This document shows positions 1 to 8,100 of a DNA stretch of 14,372 bases, piece after piece. The position numbers were made by a program, and so were the translations under genes. The notes under the pieces are model-generated. The model was not told where the DNA came from. It saw only the letters and a list, made by a program, of their open reading frames with translations, and searched no databases. How positions within the stretch are numbered: position 1 is the first letter of the stretch; each line of letters opens with the position of its first letter. This DNA is from JAEUIZ01 sp046155605 (GTDB lineage Bacteria; Planctomycetota; Phycisphaerae; Phycisphaerales; UBA1924): positions 1 through 14,372 of the forward strand of contig JBJXFQ010000088.1 of assembly GCA_046155605.1 (NCBI GenBank), read 5' to 3'.

Positions 1-49
1 GGTTGATCTGCACGAACAGGTTGGGCTGACGGCTCGCGTGTCCTCGCAT
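1..49 (-). CDS. Putative transposase, N-terminal fragment (runs off left edge)
   Basis: An ATG at 47-49 on the minus strand opens 16 codons reading MRGHASRQPNLFVQIN before the window ends. This resembles the opening of IS1182/IS5-like DDE transposases, which often begin MRG-x-x-x-x-Q-x-x-x-F before a conserved segment on dimerisation and DNA binding. The resemblance is recalled from family knowledge and rests on 16 residues only; no catalytic residue is visible. The gene would start about 75 bases downstream of the amidohydrolase stop and be read in the same direction. The segment before it (50-120) contains a G-rich motif and an A-run that could be an insertion-sequence end. Alternatives are a different small protein or a chance reading frame. 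Confidence 0.45.
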   Translation of the reverse strand, partial: MRGHASRQPNLFVQIN

Positions 50-80
50 GCCGTACTGTTCGACGCTCGACCCCCATCGG

Positions 81-100
81 TTTTTTGTCCCCGGCACAGT
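81..100. mobile_element. Possible insertion-sequence end
   Basis: The plus strand reads ttttttgtccccggcacagt (minus: ACTGTGCCGGGGACAAAAAA), just outside the putative transposase start and 20 bases past the amidohydrolase stop. Motifs of the TGTGCCGGGGAC kind are common at the ends of mobile elements and REP-type repeats in environmental bacteria. The position, between a complete metabolic gene and a transposase start, is what one expects for a terminal inverted repeat. The opposite end is outside the window, so no inverted-repeat partner or target duplication can be seen. Confidence 0.3.
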
Positions 101-123
101 CGTGATGGTTTTTCAACGCCCTG

Positions 124-1272
124 CTAGCCATCACCCAAGCCGAGGAACTCCAACGCCGTTCCGCCGAGCAGCCGCGCCTCGCTCGCGGGCCCGAGGCCGA
201 TGGAGCGGATGAGTTCGCCGGGGCGGTCCTCACCCAGCGGGAACGGATAGTCGCTGCCGAGCGCCACCCGTCGCTCGCCGAGCAGCCGCACGATCGCCCG
301 CAACGCTTCCGCATCATGTACCAGCGAATCCACATAGAACCGCGCCGGCGTGCCGTCCGCCTTCGCCACAAACTCGCGCGGGCCGGCGCGCGTCCGCGTC
401 TGGCACAAGTCCGGCCGCACGCGAAACCCGTGCTCGATCCGACCGATCGTCCCCGCGAACGAACCGCCCCCATGCGCAAAGCACAGCCGCAGTCGCGGAA
501 ACTCGTCGAGCACACCGCCCATCAGCACCGACGCGATCGCCCGGCAGGTCTCGGCCGGCATGCCCACCAGCCACGGCAGCCAGTGCCGCGGCATCTCCGA
601 CGTGCCCATCATGTCCCACGGATGCACGAACACCGCCGCCCCCAGCCGCTCCGCCTCGGCAAACACCGGCCGCAGCGATCCCTCATCCAGATTCCACGCC
701 CGAGCCACGCCCGACCGCTCGCCCGATTCCACATGCGAGCCGATCTGCACGCCGGGCATCCCGAGTTCGCGCACGCACCGCTCCAACTCGCGGCATGCCA
801 GCGCGGGGTCCTGCAACGGGATCGTTCCAAGGCCCAGAAAGCGCGGGACGGACTTCGCGGCGCGCGACCCCGCGTCACTCGATTCCGCCGCGCTCAGCTC
901 GATCCGCGGCGAACTCGCCACGACGCTCGCGATGTGATCGTTCAGTAGCCGTGCCAGATCAAACGCATCGGCCGCTCGTGCCCAATACGCGAACATCACC
1001 GGCACCGTGCTCAACACCTGCACGTCCACGCCCGTCGCGTCCATCTCGCGCAGCCGCTCGCCCGCGTCCCACAGGTTCGCTCCCACCTCACGAAAGTCCT
1101 TGGGCGGCGTGGAGCCATCAACACTCGTGGTCTGCATCATCCGCGCGCACCCGGGCGACGAGCAGCCGGGCGAAGAGTGCGCCAGTTCGATCCAGCCGGC
1201 GTAGCCCGATCGCTTCGTCCACGACGACCAGCGCTCGGGGAGGATGTGGGTGTGGAGGTCGATCGTCGTCAT
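124..1272 (-). CDS. ACMSD-like amidohydrolase (2-amino-3-carboxymuconate-6-semialdehyde decarboxylase)
   Basis: This 382-residue protein belongs to the metal-dependent amidohydrolase superfamily, ACMSD branch. ACMSD decarboxylates 2-amino-3-carboxymuconate-6-semialdehyde to 2-aminomuconate semialdehyde, diverting it from spontaneous closure to quinolinate (the NAD precursor). The expected zinc ligands are visible: the N-terminal HTH pair (H7, H9), H217 in FVHPWDMMG, H267 in FAHGGGSF, and D341 in LGSDYPFPLGE. R61 in KDFRE sits where the substrate-binding arginine of ACMSD is expected. The protein is about 40-50 residues longer than usual (330-340), partly because of an Ala/Ser-rich insert near residues 120-143. 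The start MTTIDLHTHILP matches the family. It lies 80 bases downstream of the dioxygenase that makes its substrate, which strongly supports the call. A related amidohydrolase of another specificity is the alternative. It ends with TAG; no clear Shine-Dalgarno site is seen. Confidence 0.85.
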   Translation of the reverse strand: MTTIDLHTHILPERWSSWTKRSGYAGWIELAHSSPGCSSPGCARMMQTTSVDGSTPPKDFREVGANLWDAGERLREMDATGVDVQVLSTVPVMFAYWARAADAFDLARLLNDHIASVVASSPRIELSAAESSDAGSRAAKSVPRFLGLGTIPLQDPALACRELERCVRELGMPGVQIGSHVESGERSGVARAWNLDEGSLRPVFAEAERLGAAVFVHPWDMMGTSEMPRHWLPWLVGMPAETCRAIASVLMGGVLDEFPRLRLCFAHGGGSFAGTIGRIEHGFRVRPDLCQTRTRAGPREFVAKADGTPARFYVDSLVHDAEALRAIVRLLGERRVALGSDYPFPLGEDRPGELIRSIGLGPASEARLLGGTALEFLGLGDG

Positions 1273-1284
1273 TCAAGAAGACTC

Positions 1285-1401
1285 ACCGAAGAGTCGCAGA
1301 AAGCGCTGAGAGGAACCGACCCGCGGCCGCCCTCATCGAGTCAATCGCGATCTTACTTCTTTGCTTTCTTGTTCCTTGCCACCTCTCCGCGCCTCCGCGG
1401 T
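1285..1401. repeat. Diverged inverted repeat at the HAO-ACMSD junction
   Basis: The left arm at 1285-1316 (ACCGAAGAGTCGCAGA, then AAGCGCTGAGAGGAAC) pairs with the right arm at 1371-1401. The reverse complement of the right arm begins ACCGCGGAGGCGCGGAGAGG and ends GGAAC. By hand alignment about 23 of 33 positions agree, with 54 bases between the arms. Both arms resemble the widespread ACCGCAGAGGCGCAGAGA / TCTCTGCGCCTCTGCGGT dispersed palindrome seen in many planctomycete and other environmental genomes. That comparison is from memory. The right arm lies inside the dioxygenase reading frame (residues about 205-215) and the stop codon lies in the loop. The left arm ends 12 bases before the amidohydrolase start. 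In mRNA it could fold into a long imperfect hairpin. Confidence 0.55.
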
Positions 1402-2015
1402 ACGCTCTTTTTCTTCGTCTTCTTCCCCTTCCCCTCCGCCGCTCGCACCTTCCCCCCGCTCACCCTGATCGCTCCCGCTCGCTCGATCACCGTCCCGCAC
1501 GCCTTGCACGTTCTCCGATCGACCGGCCCGTCCCAGAAGTCGTACATGATGACCTTGAGGTCCTCGTCGATCTTGTTCAGCACCCACCTCGCCTCATGCA
1601 CCAGCGCGTCGCACTTCGGGCAATACCACCGCAGCCCGTCCTTCTGCGGCCGGCCCTGCGCGTCCAGCCCACGCGGAAACTCGATAATCAGCCCCACCGT
1701 CCCCGCCGGCCTCTGAGGGCGGTGCGGCACCCAGCGCGGCAACAGAAACAACTCCCCCTCCTTGATCACCACCTCGTGCGGCTTGCTCCCATCGAGCGGC
1801 CTCACCCGCACCGCGATCGTCCCCTTCAGTTGGTAGAACAACTCCTCCGTCGGGTTCACATGAAAGTCATTCCTCGTGTTCGGCCCGCCCGACACGAACA
1901 CGATCGCGTCCTTCGATTCCGTCATCAACTGCCGATTCGCCACCGGCGGCTTCAGGTGCTTCCGGTTCGCGCGGATCCACGCCGCCAGGTTCAGTTTCGG
2001 CATCGCCTCGGTCAT
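1353..2015 (-). CDS. nbaC: 3-hydroxyanthranilate 3,4-dioxygenase with basic C-terminal tail
   Basis: This is a cupin-fold, Fe(II)-dependent extradiol dioxygenase that opens 3-hydroxyanthranilate to 2-amino-3-carboxymuconate-6-semialdehyde in tryptophan/kynurenine breakdown. All signature residues are present. The iron ligands are H52 and E58 in FHVNPTEELFYQLKG, and H98 in LPRWVPHRPQRP. The substrate-contacting residues expected from the Cupriavidus enzyme are R48, R102 and E112. A second rubredoxin-like metal site is formed by C132-P-K-C135 and C170-K-A-C173. Bacterial relatives have about 175-180 residues; this one has 220 because of a Lys/Arg-rich tail (about 189-220), part of which is encoded by an inverted repeat. 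ATG at 2013-2015 follows AAAGGG; an in-frame ATG four codons later is possible. The gene ends TAA, and the next gene acts on its product. The soluble cytoplasmic role is secure; the function of the tail is unknown. Confidence 0.95.
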   Translation of the reverse strand: MTEAMPKLNLAAWIRANRKHLKPPVANRQLMTESKDAIVFVSGGPNTRNDFHVNPTEELFYQLKGTIAVRVRPLDGSKPHEVVIKEGELFLLPRWVPHRPQRPAGTVGLIIEFPRGLDAQGRPQKDGLRWYCPKCDALVHEARWVLNKIDEDLKVIMYDFWDGPVDRRTCKACGTVIERAGAIRVSGGKVRAAEGKGKKTKKKSVPRRRGEVARNKKAKK

Positions 2016-2056
2016 CGTGCGCCCTTTCTTGCTTTCGGCGCACTATACCGAAGCCC

Positions 2057-3343
2057 CTACGGCTCCACCAGCACCGCCCCGCGATGCAGCACCACCCGAT
2101 CCTGCACCGCCCCGGACACCCCCGCCTCCACTCGCACGCGCAGCCGCTTCGCCCCGCGCACCAGCGGCACATTCACCCGCGCCCGCGGCTGGTCCGCGTG
2201 CAACCGCCGCCGCGCTAACTCCGTCCCCTCCGCGTTCGACCCGCCACCCGCCGACAGCACCACAACCTCCAGATCGCCCCATGTCCAGCACGGCCGCGGC
2301 AACTCCGCCTCAAACGCCACCCGCGTCGCCCCCGCCGGCAACACCCATTCAACCTCCATCGGCCCGGGAATCTCGATCGCCGCTAGCCCCAGCAGCGCCG
2401 TCTCGCCCTCGATCACACGCACCGGGCCGCTCCAAGCCCGCTCGGACACCGACCGTTGCGATGCCGCGAGTCTCGCTATCGGCACCATCGCCCCGTCGAA
2501 TGTCGCGCCGATCAGGTCATCAAGTTGCAACGGCGGCAACTCCCCGCCCGCCTCGCCCGCCGGGTTCTCCGTCGGTTCCGTCCGGCCCACGCTCAGGATT
2601 AACTCCCCCGCCCGCGTTGTCCGCACGTCCCGCGGCGAGACCACGCTCCCATCGCGCAGCCAGTACTGCCGCTCCGCCCCCCGCTTTGTCTCGTTCGCCA
2701 GCGACACCTCACGCACCAGTTCCACCGCCACGCGACGAACCGTCGTCCCCGCTTGCAGACGCACCTCGCGCGCCACGGCCTCCACATACCCCTCGAGACG
2801 ATCCCCGTTCGCCAGCGTCACCACATCCGCGCCGCCCGGCACAGGGGGCATCGGACGCTCCGACGCTTCAGCCTCAAGCAGCCGCACGCGCAGCACGTCC
2901 TCAAGGTCATAACTCATCGTCCCTATCGCCGGATGCGTCCACCCCAGCCGCTCGCCCGAGCCCTCCAATGACAGCGCCCCCGCGAATCGCTCGCCATCCA
3001 CCAACTCCAGGAGCGTCACCGGCGCGGGAGGCCTGAACCTCGGCCCAGGCTGCGCACCGCTCGCTCGCCCCACGCCCAGCGCGATCCCCGTCGTCCCAGC
3101 CTCGCTCTCCTCGGGCATCAGCAGCGCCACAAACTCCGCCACCGGCTCCGTCCGCGGCAGGCCCGTCGAATCCACATACGCGATCGACTTCCCGTCCAGC
3201 CCCGTCACCCGCACCGACCGCTCCTGCAGCCGACGATCGACCAGCACGCGCGGCACGCCGGGCCGACGCTCCTGCGCCGCCGCCGGCAGTGCCATCGCTC
3301 CCGCCGCCAACGCCCAGATGATGCACGCCGTCCGAATCCTCAT
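2057..3343 (-). CDS. Secreted protein with repeated L-x-(D/N)G-(D/E)R motifs and an NPCBM-like C-terminus
   Basis: This 428-residue protein of unknown function has a typical signal peptide (residues 1-23, positive MRIR, hydrophobic core, AAA then Q24) and is probably periplasmic. Three segments look like diverged copies of one beta-rich unit: LVDGERFAGALS (114-125) leading to a YDLEDVLRV strand, LANGDRLEGYVE (177-188) leading to VELVREVSL, and LRDGSVVSPRDV (229-240). Similar L-x-x-GD-x-x-G units followed by a hydrophobic V-x-x-V strand are common in planctomycete secreted proteins. The last 100 residues (EVEWVLPAGATRVAF to VPLVRGAKRLRVRV and DRVVLHRG) resemble an NPCBM/NEW2-type carbohydrate-binding fold. 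This is inference from pattern and should be treated as weak. ATG at 3341-3343 is preferred over an upstream in-frame start (3445) because it gives the signal peptide and lies 5 bases after the previous gene's stop. Confidence 0.75.
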   Translation of the reverse strand: MRIRTACIIWALAAGAMALPAAAQERRPGVPRVLVDRRLQERSVRVTGLDGKSIAYVDSTGLPRTEPVAEFVALLMPEESEAGTTGIALGVGRASGAQPGPRFRPPAPVTLLELVDGERFAGALSLEGSGERLGWTHPAIGTMSYDLEDVLRVRLLEAEASERPMPPVPGGADVVTLANGDRLEGYVEAVAREVRLQAGTTVRRVAVELVREVSLANETKRGAERQYWLRDGSVVSPRDVRTTRAGELILSVGRTEPTENPAGEAGGELPPLQLDDLIGATFDGAMVPIARLAASQRSVSERAWSGPVRVIEGETALLGLAAIEIPGPMEVEWVLPAGATRVAFEAELPRPCWTWGDLEVVVLSAGGGSNAEGTELARRRLHADQPRARVNVPLVRGAKRLRVRVEAGVSGAVQDRVVLHRGAVLVEP

Positions 3344-3348
3344 GCGTC

Positions 3349-4458
3349 TCACTTCTGAAAGATCGGCAGATATCGCTTGGGCATCTGCAGCACGATCAGG
3401 CTCATCGCCGTCGCGTACGTCGGACCAACGCTGCGATCCTCCCAACTTCCGTCATCTCCCTGCGCCCCCACGAGTTCGTCCCGGATTGCCGGCCACCACT
3501 TCGTCCACGACGCACCGCCCGCCAGGTACATCGCCTGCACTGCGTAATAGTGCCCGTAGTAGTAGTGCGCCCGCGACGAACTGGCCGGACCCGGCATCGC
3601 CTCACGCATGAGGTATTCCACCCCCCGGTCGATTGCCTTGTCCTGATAAATGCCCGCGTAAAAGAGCGTCGCCACCCCCGCCGCGCTCCGAGGCCACGCG
3701 CTCCCGCCCTGATCCAACTGGTATCGGAAACCCCCGTCCGGCGACTGGCACTTGCGGACATACTCCACCGCGCGATCGATCACTTCCTTCGAGACCTCCA
3801 GACCCGCGTTCCGCGCCGACCGCAGCGCCATCACCTGGCAGATCGTCACGGAACTGTCCGCGTCATACGGCACGGGGTTATACCGCCACCCGCCCTCACC
3901 GTTCTGCGTCTGCTCGATCAGCCGAACCGCCTTCAAGAGTGCCTCATGCACGCGACCGGCGAGCGCCGTGTCGCCCCCGCCCGCCGTCATGCCGTAGACC
4001 TCGCCCAGGAACAGCGTCGCGAACCCGTGGCCGTACATCGGGCCGTTGGCCGCCTCGCCCGCGATCAGCCCGCTCTCGGTGCAGTTGGCGAGCACGTAGT
4101 CGAGCGCCCGCGCCACGACCTCGCCATGCGTCCCGCGCCCGGGCAGGTTTCCGTCCGCCATGAGCGCGATGCCCGCCAGCGCCGTCACCGCCACGTTCTT
4201 GCCATAGCGACCGTCCCCGAACGACCCATCCGTGAGTTGCTGGCCCACCAGATTCTTGATGCCCTTGGCCACCGCCGCTTCCATCGCCGGCGTGAACTCG
4301 TCCGCCATCGCGTTGTTCTGCGCCGAACGCGCCTCGGATTCCGCCCCCCCCACTGCCGGCGGCTGATCCAAACCCTCCGCCGGCCGCGCCGCCGCGCCCA
4401 CCAGCCCCGCCGAAGTGACCAGCCCCGCCGCCAGCAACCATGCTCTCGTTGACGTCAC
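3349..4458 (-). CDS. Secreted prenyltransferase/squalene-cyclase-repeat protein
   Basis: The 369-residue protein has an N-terminal signal peptide (MTSTRAWLLAAGLVTSAGLV, processed near AAARPA) followed by an alpha/alpha-toroid made of QW-like repeats: QQLTDGSFGDG (about 73-83), QTQNGEGGWRYNP (183-195), CQSPDGGFRYQ (237-247) and AQGDDGSWEDR (332-342). It ends YATAMSLIVLQMPKRYLPIF, a hallmark of a planctomycete family. The family fold is shared by terpene cyclases and protein prenyltransferase beta subunits. However, the cyclase DxDD acid motif is degenerate (D199-A-D-S-S203) and the protein is exported, so cyclase activity is doubtful; protein or polysaccharide binding is equally possible. The start is taken as GTG at 4456-4458: it overlaps the previous stop (GTGA), has AGGAG at a 5-base spacing and yields the signal peptide. 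An in-frame ATG at 4503 would add 15 polar residues and spoil it. Confidence 0.85.
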   Translation of the reverse strand: MTSTRAWLLAAGLVTSAGLVGAAARPAEGLDQPPAVGGAESEARSAQNNAMADEFTPAMEAAVAKGIKNLVGQQLTDGSFGDGRYGKNVAVTALAGIALMADGNLPGRGTHGEVVARALDYVLANCTESGLIAGEAANGPMYGHGFATLFLGEVYGMTAGGGDTALAGRVHEALLKAVRLIEQTQNGEGGWRYNPVPYDADSSVTICQVMALRSARNAGLEVSKEVIDRAVEYVRKCQSPDGGFRYQLDQGGSAWPRSAAGVATLFYAGIYQDKAIDRGVEYLMREAMPGPASSSRAHYYYGHYYAVQAMYLAGGASWTKWWPAIRDELVGAQGDDGSWEDRSVGPTYATAMSLIVLQMPKRYLPIFQK

Positions 4459-5165
4459 GGCTTCTCCTCTCGCGCCAGTTTCTTGTAATACGCCTCCGTC
4501 CACCGTTGATACAACGCGCTGTACCGATCCGCGTTCCCCTGCACCAGCGCATCACGCACCCGCGCCGGCAGCGCGCCCCACGCCGCCCCACGCGACAGCG
4601 CCTCCGAACCCGGCGCCGCCCCCTGGCCCGGCGGCGGTTCCGCCGTGTTCGGTGCCGCCTGGCTCCCGGGCTCCTTGCCCGATTCCTGCTGCGACGCCTG
4701 GTCCGGCTGTTCTTGCTGTTCCTGGTTCTGTTGCTGCTGCTTTGATTTGCTCTTCGATTTCGACTTGCTCTTCTGCCGGTTCTGCTCCGCTTGCTTGATG
4801 AGTTGATCTAACTTCCGCAGGATCGACTCCTGCATCCGCTGCGTGTCGAGCCCCGCATCGCTCGCCGACACCAGCCGCTCCGCCACATCCCCCATCAGCC
4901 GCACCGCCTGGTCATACTGCTCCTCGGCCTCCTTCGCCGACAACTTCTGATCCAGCGCCTGCCGCGAAGGGTCGGGCGCGGCTCCAGCCTTCCCCGCTTC
5001 CTTCAGCCCAAGCAACTCATCCAGCGTCGGCTCCGCCTGACCGGGCGGGTCTTGCTTCGCCGGTTCCTGCTTTGGCGGTGCCGATTTTGGCTCTGACACC
5101 GGCGGCTGCGCCCATGCCGTTCCCGCTGACACCATCACCACCATCATCATCGTGCGCGCGTTCAT
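4455..5165 (-). CDS. Secreted low-complexity protein with C-terminal WGALPARVR motif
   Basis: This 236-residue protein of unknown function has a signal peptide (MNARTMMMVVMVSAGTAWA, cleavage expected before Q20). A Pro/Gln/Lys-rich stretch follows (20-45), then a helical segment (about 68-131) with many Glu, Gln and Lys. Next comes a striking run of five alternating Lys-Ser pairs (132-141) and a Gln-rich stretch (143-160). The C-terminus (WGALPARVRDALVQG, then ADRYSALYQRWTEAYYKKLA) is recognisable from BatC-like and other planctomycete proteins encoded next to VWA and DUF4175-like genes. The ATG overlaps the DUF4175-like gene's stop (ATGA) and AGGAG lies 8 bases upstream, so translation is probably coupled. 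It is likely a periplasmic partner of the large coiled-coil protein. The function is not known. Confidence 0.8.
   Translation of the reverse strand: MNARTMMMVVMVSAGTAWAQPPVSEPKSAPPKQEPAKQDPPGQAEPTLDELLGLKEAGKAGAAPDPSRQALDQKLSAKEAEEQYDQAVRLMGDVAERLVSASDAGLDTQRMQESILRKLDQLIKQAEQNRQKSKSKSKSKSKQQQQNQEQQEQPDQASQQESGKEPGSQAAPNTAEPPPGQGAAPGSEALSRGAAWGALPARVRDALVQGNADRYSALYQRWTEAYYKKLAREEKP
4464..4468 (-). promoter_or_regulatory. Ribosome binding site AGGAG deciding the GTG start of the repeat protein
   Basis: AGGAG on the minus strand lies 5 bases before the GTG at 4456-4458 and inside the 3' end of the upstream gene. It fixes the start of the prenyltransferase-repeat gene as the GTG overlapping the previous stop rather than the longer in-frame ATG. 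Confidence 0.7.
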
Positions 5166-8100
5166 CGTCCCGGCTCCTGCCTCTTTGGCGGCTGCACCTT
5201 TTTCCCCAGTTCCTCCGCACGCTTCGCCAACGATCGCTGATACTCCCCAACCGCCTTCAACTCCTCCGGCGTCGCCTCCGGCCCATCCAGCCGATGCGTC
5301 AGGTCCGCCGCCTCCTGCTGCAACGCCCGCAGCAGCCTCAACTCCGCCAACGGCGGGATCAGCGGTGGCTGCTGCCCGCCCTGACCGCCTCCGCCACCAG
5401 CCTCACCACCGCCCGAGTCCTCCTGAAACTCGTCCTCGTCCTCGGCCTGCTCGTCCAGCGCCTGGATCAGCGATGCCAGAATCGTCATCGCCGTCTCCTG
5501 CTGTCGCTTCACCGTGCCATCCGCCTGACCCAGTTTCAGCCGTTTCGCCGCCGTCCCCGTCGCCCGATCCAGCCGCTCGTGCGCAAACTCAAACACGCCC
5601 GCCTCGGCCAACTCCTCCGTCTCCTCGCGAGCCTTCTCCAGCATTCCCCGAATCACCTCTTGCCGCTCTCCGAGAGCCCTCGCCTTGGGCCGATCGCGCC
5701 GATCCAGCGCCCGCGTCGTCATCGGCTCGGTCTCCGCCAGCACCACGCCCTGCAGTTCCAGCGCTTCGCGATACACCTTCCGAAGTTCCTGCCGACGCCG
5801 ATCCTGGTCGCGTTCCTTCGCGTCTTCTTCCAGTTTTTTCGCCTCTTCCAGCGCCAACCGCAACAGCCGCAGGCTCTCGCGCTCGCCCTTGTCGGCCCCC
5901 GCGCCATCTGTCGCCCGAATCGCCGCGATCGCCTCCGCCTGCGCCGTCCCCGCCCGCCGCAGCACCGACGCCACGGCCGCCATCGTTCGATCACCCTTGG
6001 CCTCTTCCGCCGCCCCCAGCGTCCCTTTGGCGATCGCCAGCATCCCCGCATCGAGCCCGTCCCACGCCCCGCCCTTGATCGCCGCGCCAAGCGCCGCCAC
6101 CGCCGCCTCCTGCTCGCGCACCAGCCGGCCCAGCGTCTCCATCAGGCTCGCCAGAACCCGCCGCAGCGCCTTGTCCCGGTTCTTCTGCGCCCCGGCCATC
6201 TCCTCCTGCATCTTCTCTAACGCCTCCAGCGCCTGCTCCTGCTCCTGCTCCGCCGTACTCGTCTGGTTCTCTTTCAGGTCCGCGGACGCCTTGTCCATCG
6301 ATTCCGCCACCTGCTGCTCGCGCCCCACCTGCTCGGCCTTCTCCATCGCCGCCGCCTGCGCCGCGTCGCTGCTCTTGAGTTGCTTGGACCGCTGCGACAG
6401 CGCGTCCATCACCTTCTCGGCCCCGCGCGCCAACCGCGACTGCTCCTCCGACAGCCGCTCGATCTCCCCGCGCTCCGTCGGTGTCAAGTCCTCCGCCTTC
6501 TTACCCATCGTTCGCTCGGCCTGCTTCTGCGTACGCTGCAGCAACTCCCGCTGCTGCTCCGCAAGCCGCTGCAACTCGCGCGACACCAGCCACGAGTCCT
6601 CCCCGCGATCCAGCATCTCGACCAGCCGTCCCAACTCCTCGCGCACCGTCTCCTGATCGCCTCCCACCTCACGCTGCCGCGATTCGTCGAGCGGCGTGGG
6701 CTCTTCGCCCGGCTTGTCCGAGGCCGCCGCGTCCATCGCGCTCGACGCCCGCTCCGAGGCCCGCGTCGCCTGATCCAGCATCGTCGCCGCGTCGTCGAGC
6801 AGCCCGCGCATCGTCTCGTCGCGCAGCCCGTTCCGCTCGATCCGCTCCGACAGACGCTCCACCTGCGTCCGCTGCTGCCTGATCCGCGGCGAGAGGCCCG
6901 CCTGCTTCTGACGCTCGTCCGCGGTGACGGCCCCGTTCGCCACCGCCTGCCGCAGCGCCGCCTGTTCCTCGTCGAGCCGCATCGCGATCTTGCGCACCCC
7001 CGCCAACTCGTCCCTGATCTGCGCAACCAACTCCTCCTCGCGGATGATCCGCAGTTTCCGTGGCGACGACCGCGCCGGCTCATGCCGCTCGCCTTCGCGC
7101 ACAAACCCGTCCGCCGCGATCGCCGTGATCCACACCTCGTCCCCCGGCTTGACCGCCATCGTCGCCAAGTCCAGCGTCGTGCGCACCGTCGCGGTCGTCT
7201 GCCCGAGCGCCTCCACCGCTCCAGCGCCGCCCGCATCCGAGCCGACGGTCGCATCGCCGAGCCCCGGATCGCCGAGCCGAGTCCCCGCGAACCACTCGCC
7301 CTCTCCCGTCGGCTCCGCCGCCGCGCCGATCGAGCCCGGCGCGGGCTTGGCGATCTGCCGCGTCATCCACAGCGCTTCGACGCCTGCGTCATCTCGACCC
7401 TCGCCCGCGAGTTCCACCTTCGCCGTCGCCAACACGGGCTCGTCCTCTCGCGGCTCGACCACCGTCGCCGTCGGCCCGCGATCCTCGACCACCTCAAACG
7501 TGTACGCCGATTCGTCGTCCGGCCGCAATCCGTATTCATCCGTCGGCCGCACCACCACGCGCCCGCCCTGCTCGGCCCGCCACGTCACCACCCAGCCGCC
7601 GCCCGCCGCATCGACCTTGGCACCCGCCTCGAGTCCCGCCAGCGCGCGCTCGACCCACGCCGCTGCTTCCGCCTCGTTCGCTGCGTCAGGCCCGGCCACC
7701 GGCTTGTTCAACCCGATTTCAAGCCGAATTTCTGATCCCGCCAGAATCGGCCCCACGATCGCCCGCGCATCGTTCCCCGGCCCAAGTTCTTTCCGCCCCG
7801 CCGCAAACCCCGGCCCGCTCGCGCTGCTCCCGGCACTTCCCATCGATGTCGCCACATACTCGGGCGGCGTGATCGTCGCCCGCGCGCCCTCGACTCGCGG
7901 CGGATACACCAACATGATCCGCCGACTCGGCGTCGCATCGTCCTCCGTCTCGAACCAATACTCCAACTCGCCCGCGACTCCTGCGGTCGCTTCTCGCGTC
8001 GGCGCGCCGGCCGCCCTCGCCACCCCCGGCTCGATCAGGCGCTCGTACAACTCCCCCGAAGCCGCCCGGTCTTCCTCGGGCGAGAGCCCGATGGTGCGGC

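Noticed and set aside
795..2912. 705-codon open frame on the plus strand across the amidohydrolase, dioxygenase and secreted-protein genes
   Set aside because: It spans two gene boundaries of well-supported minus-strand genes and its product is Arg/Ser/Pro-rich without structure, typical of antisense shadow reading.
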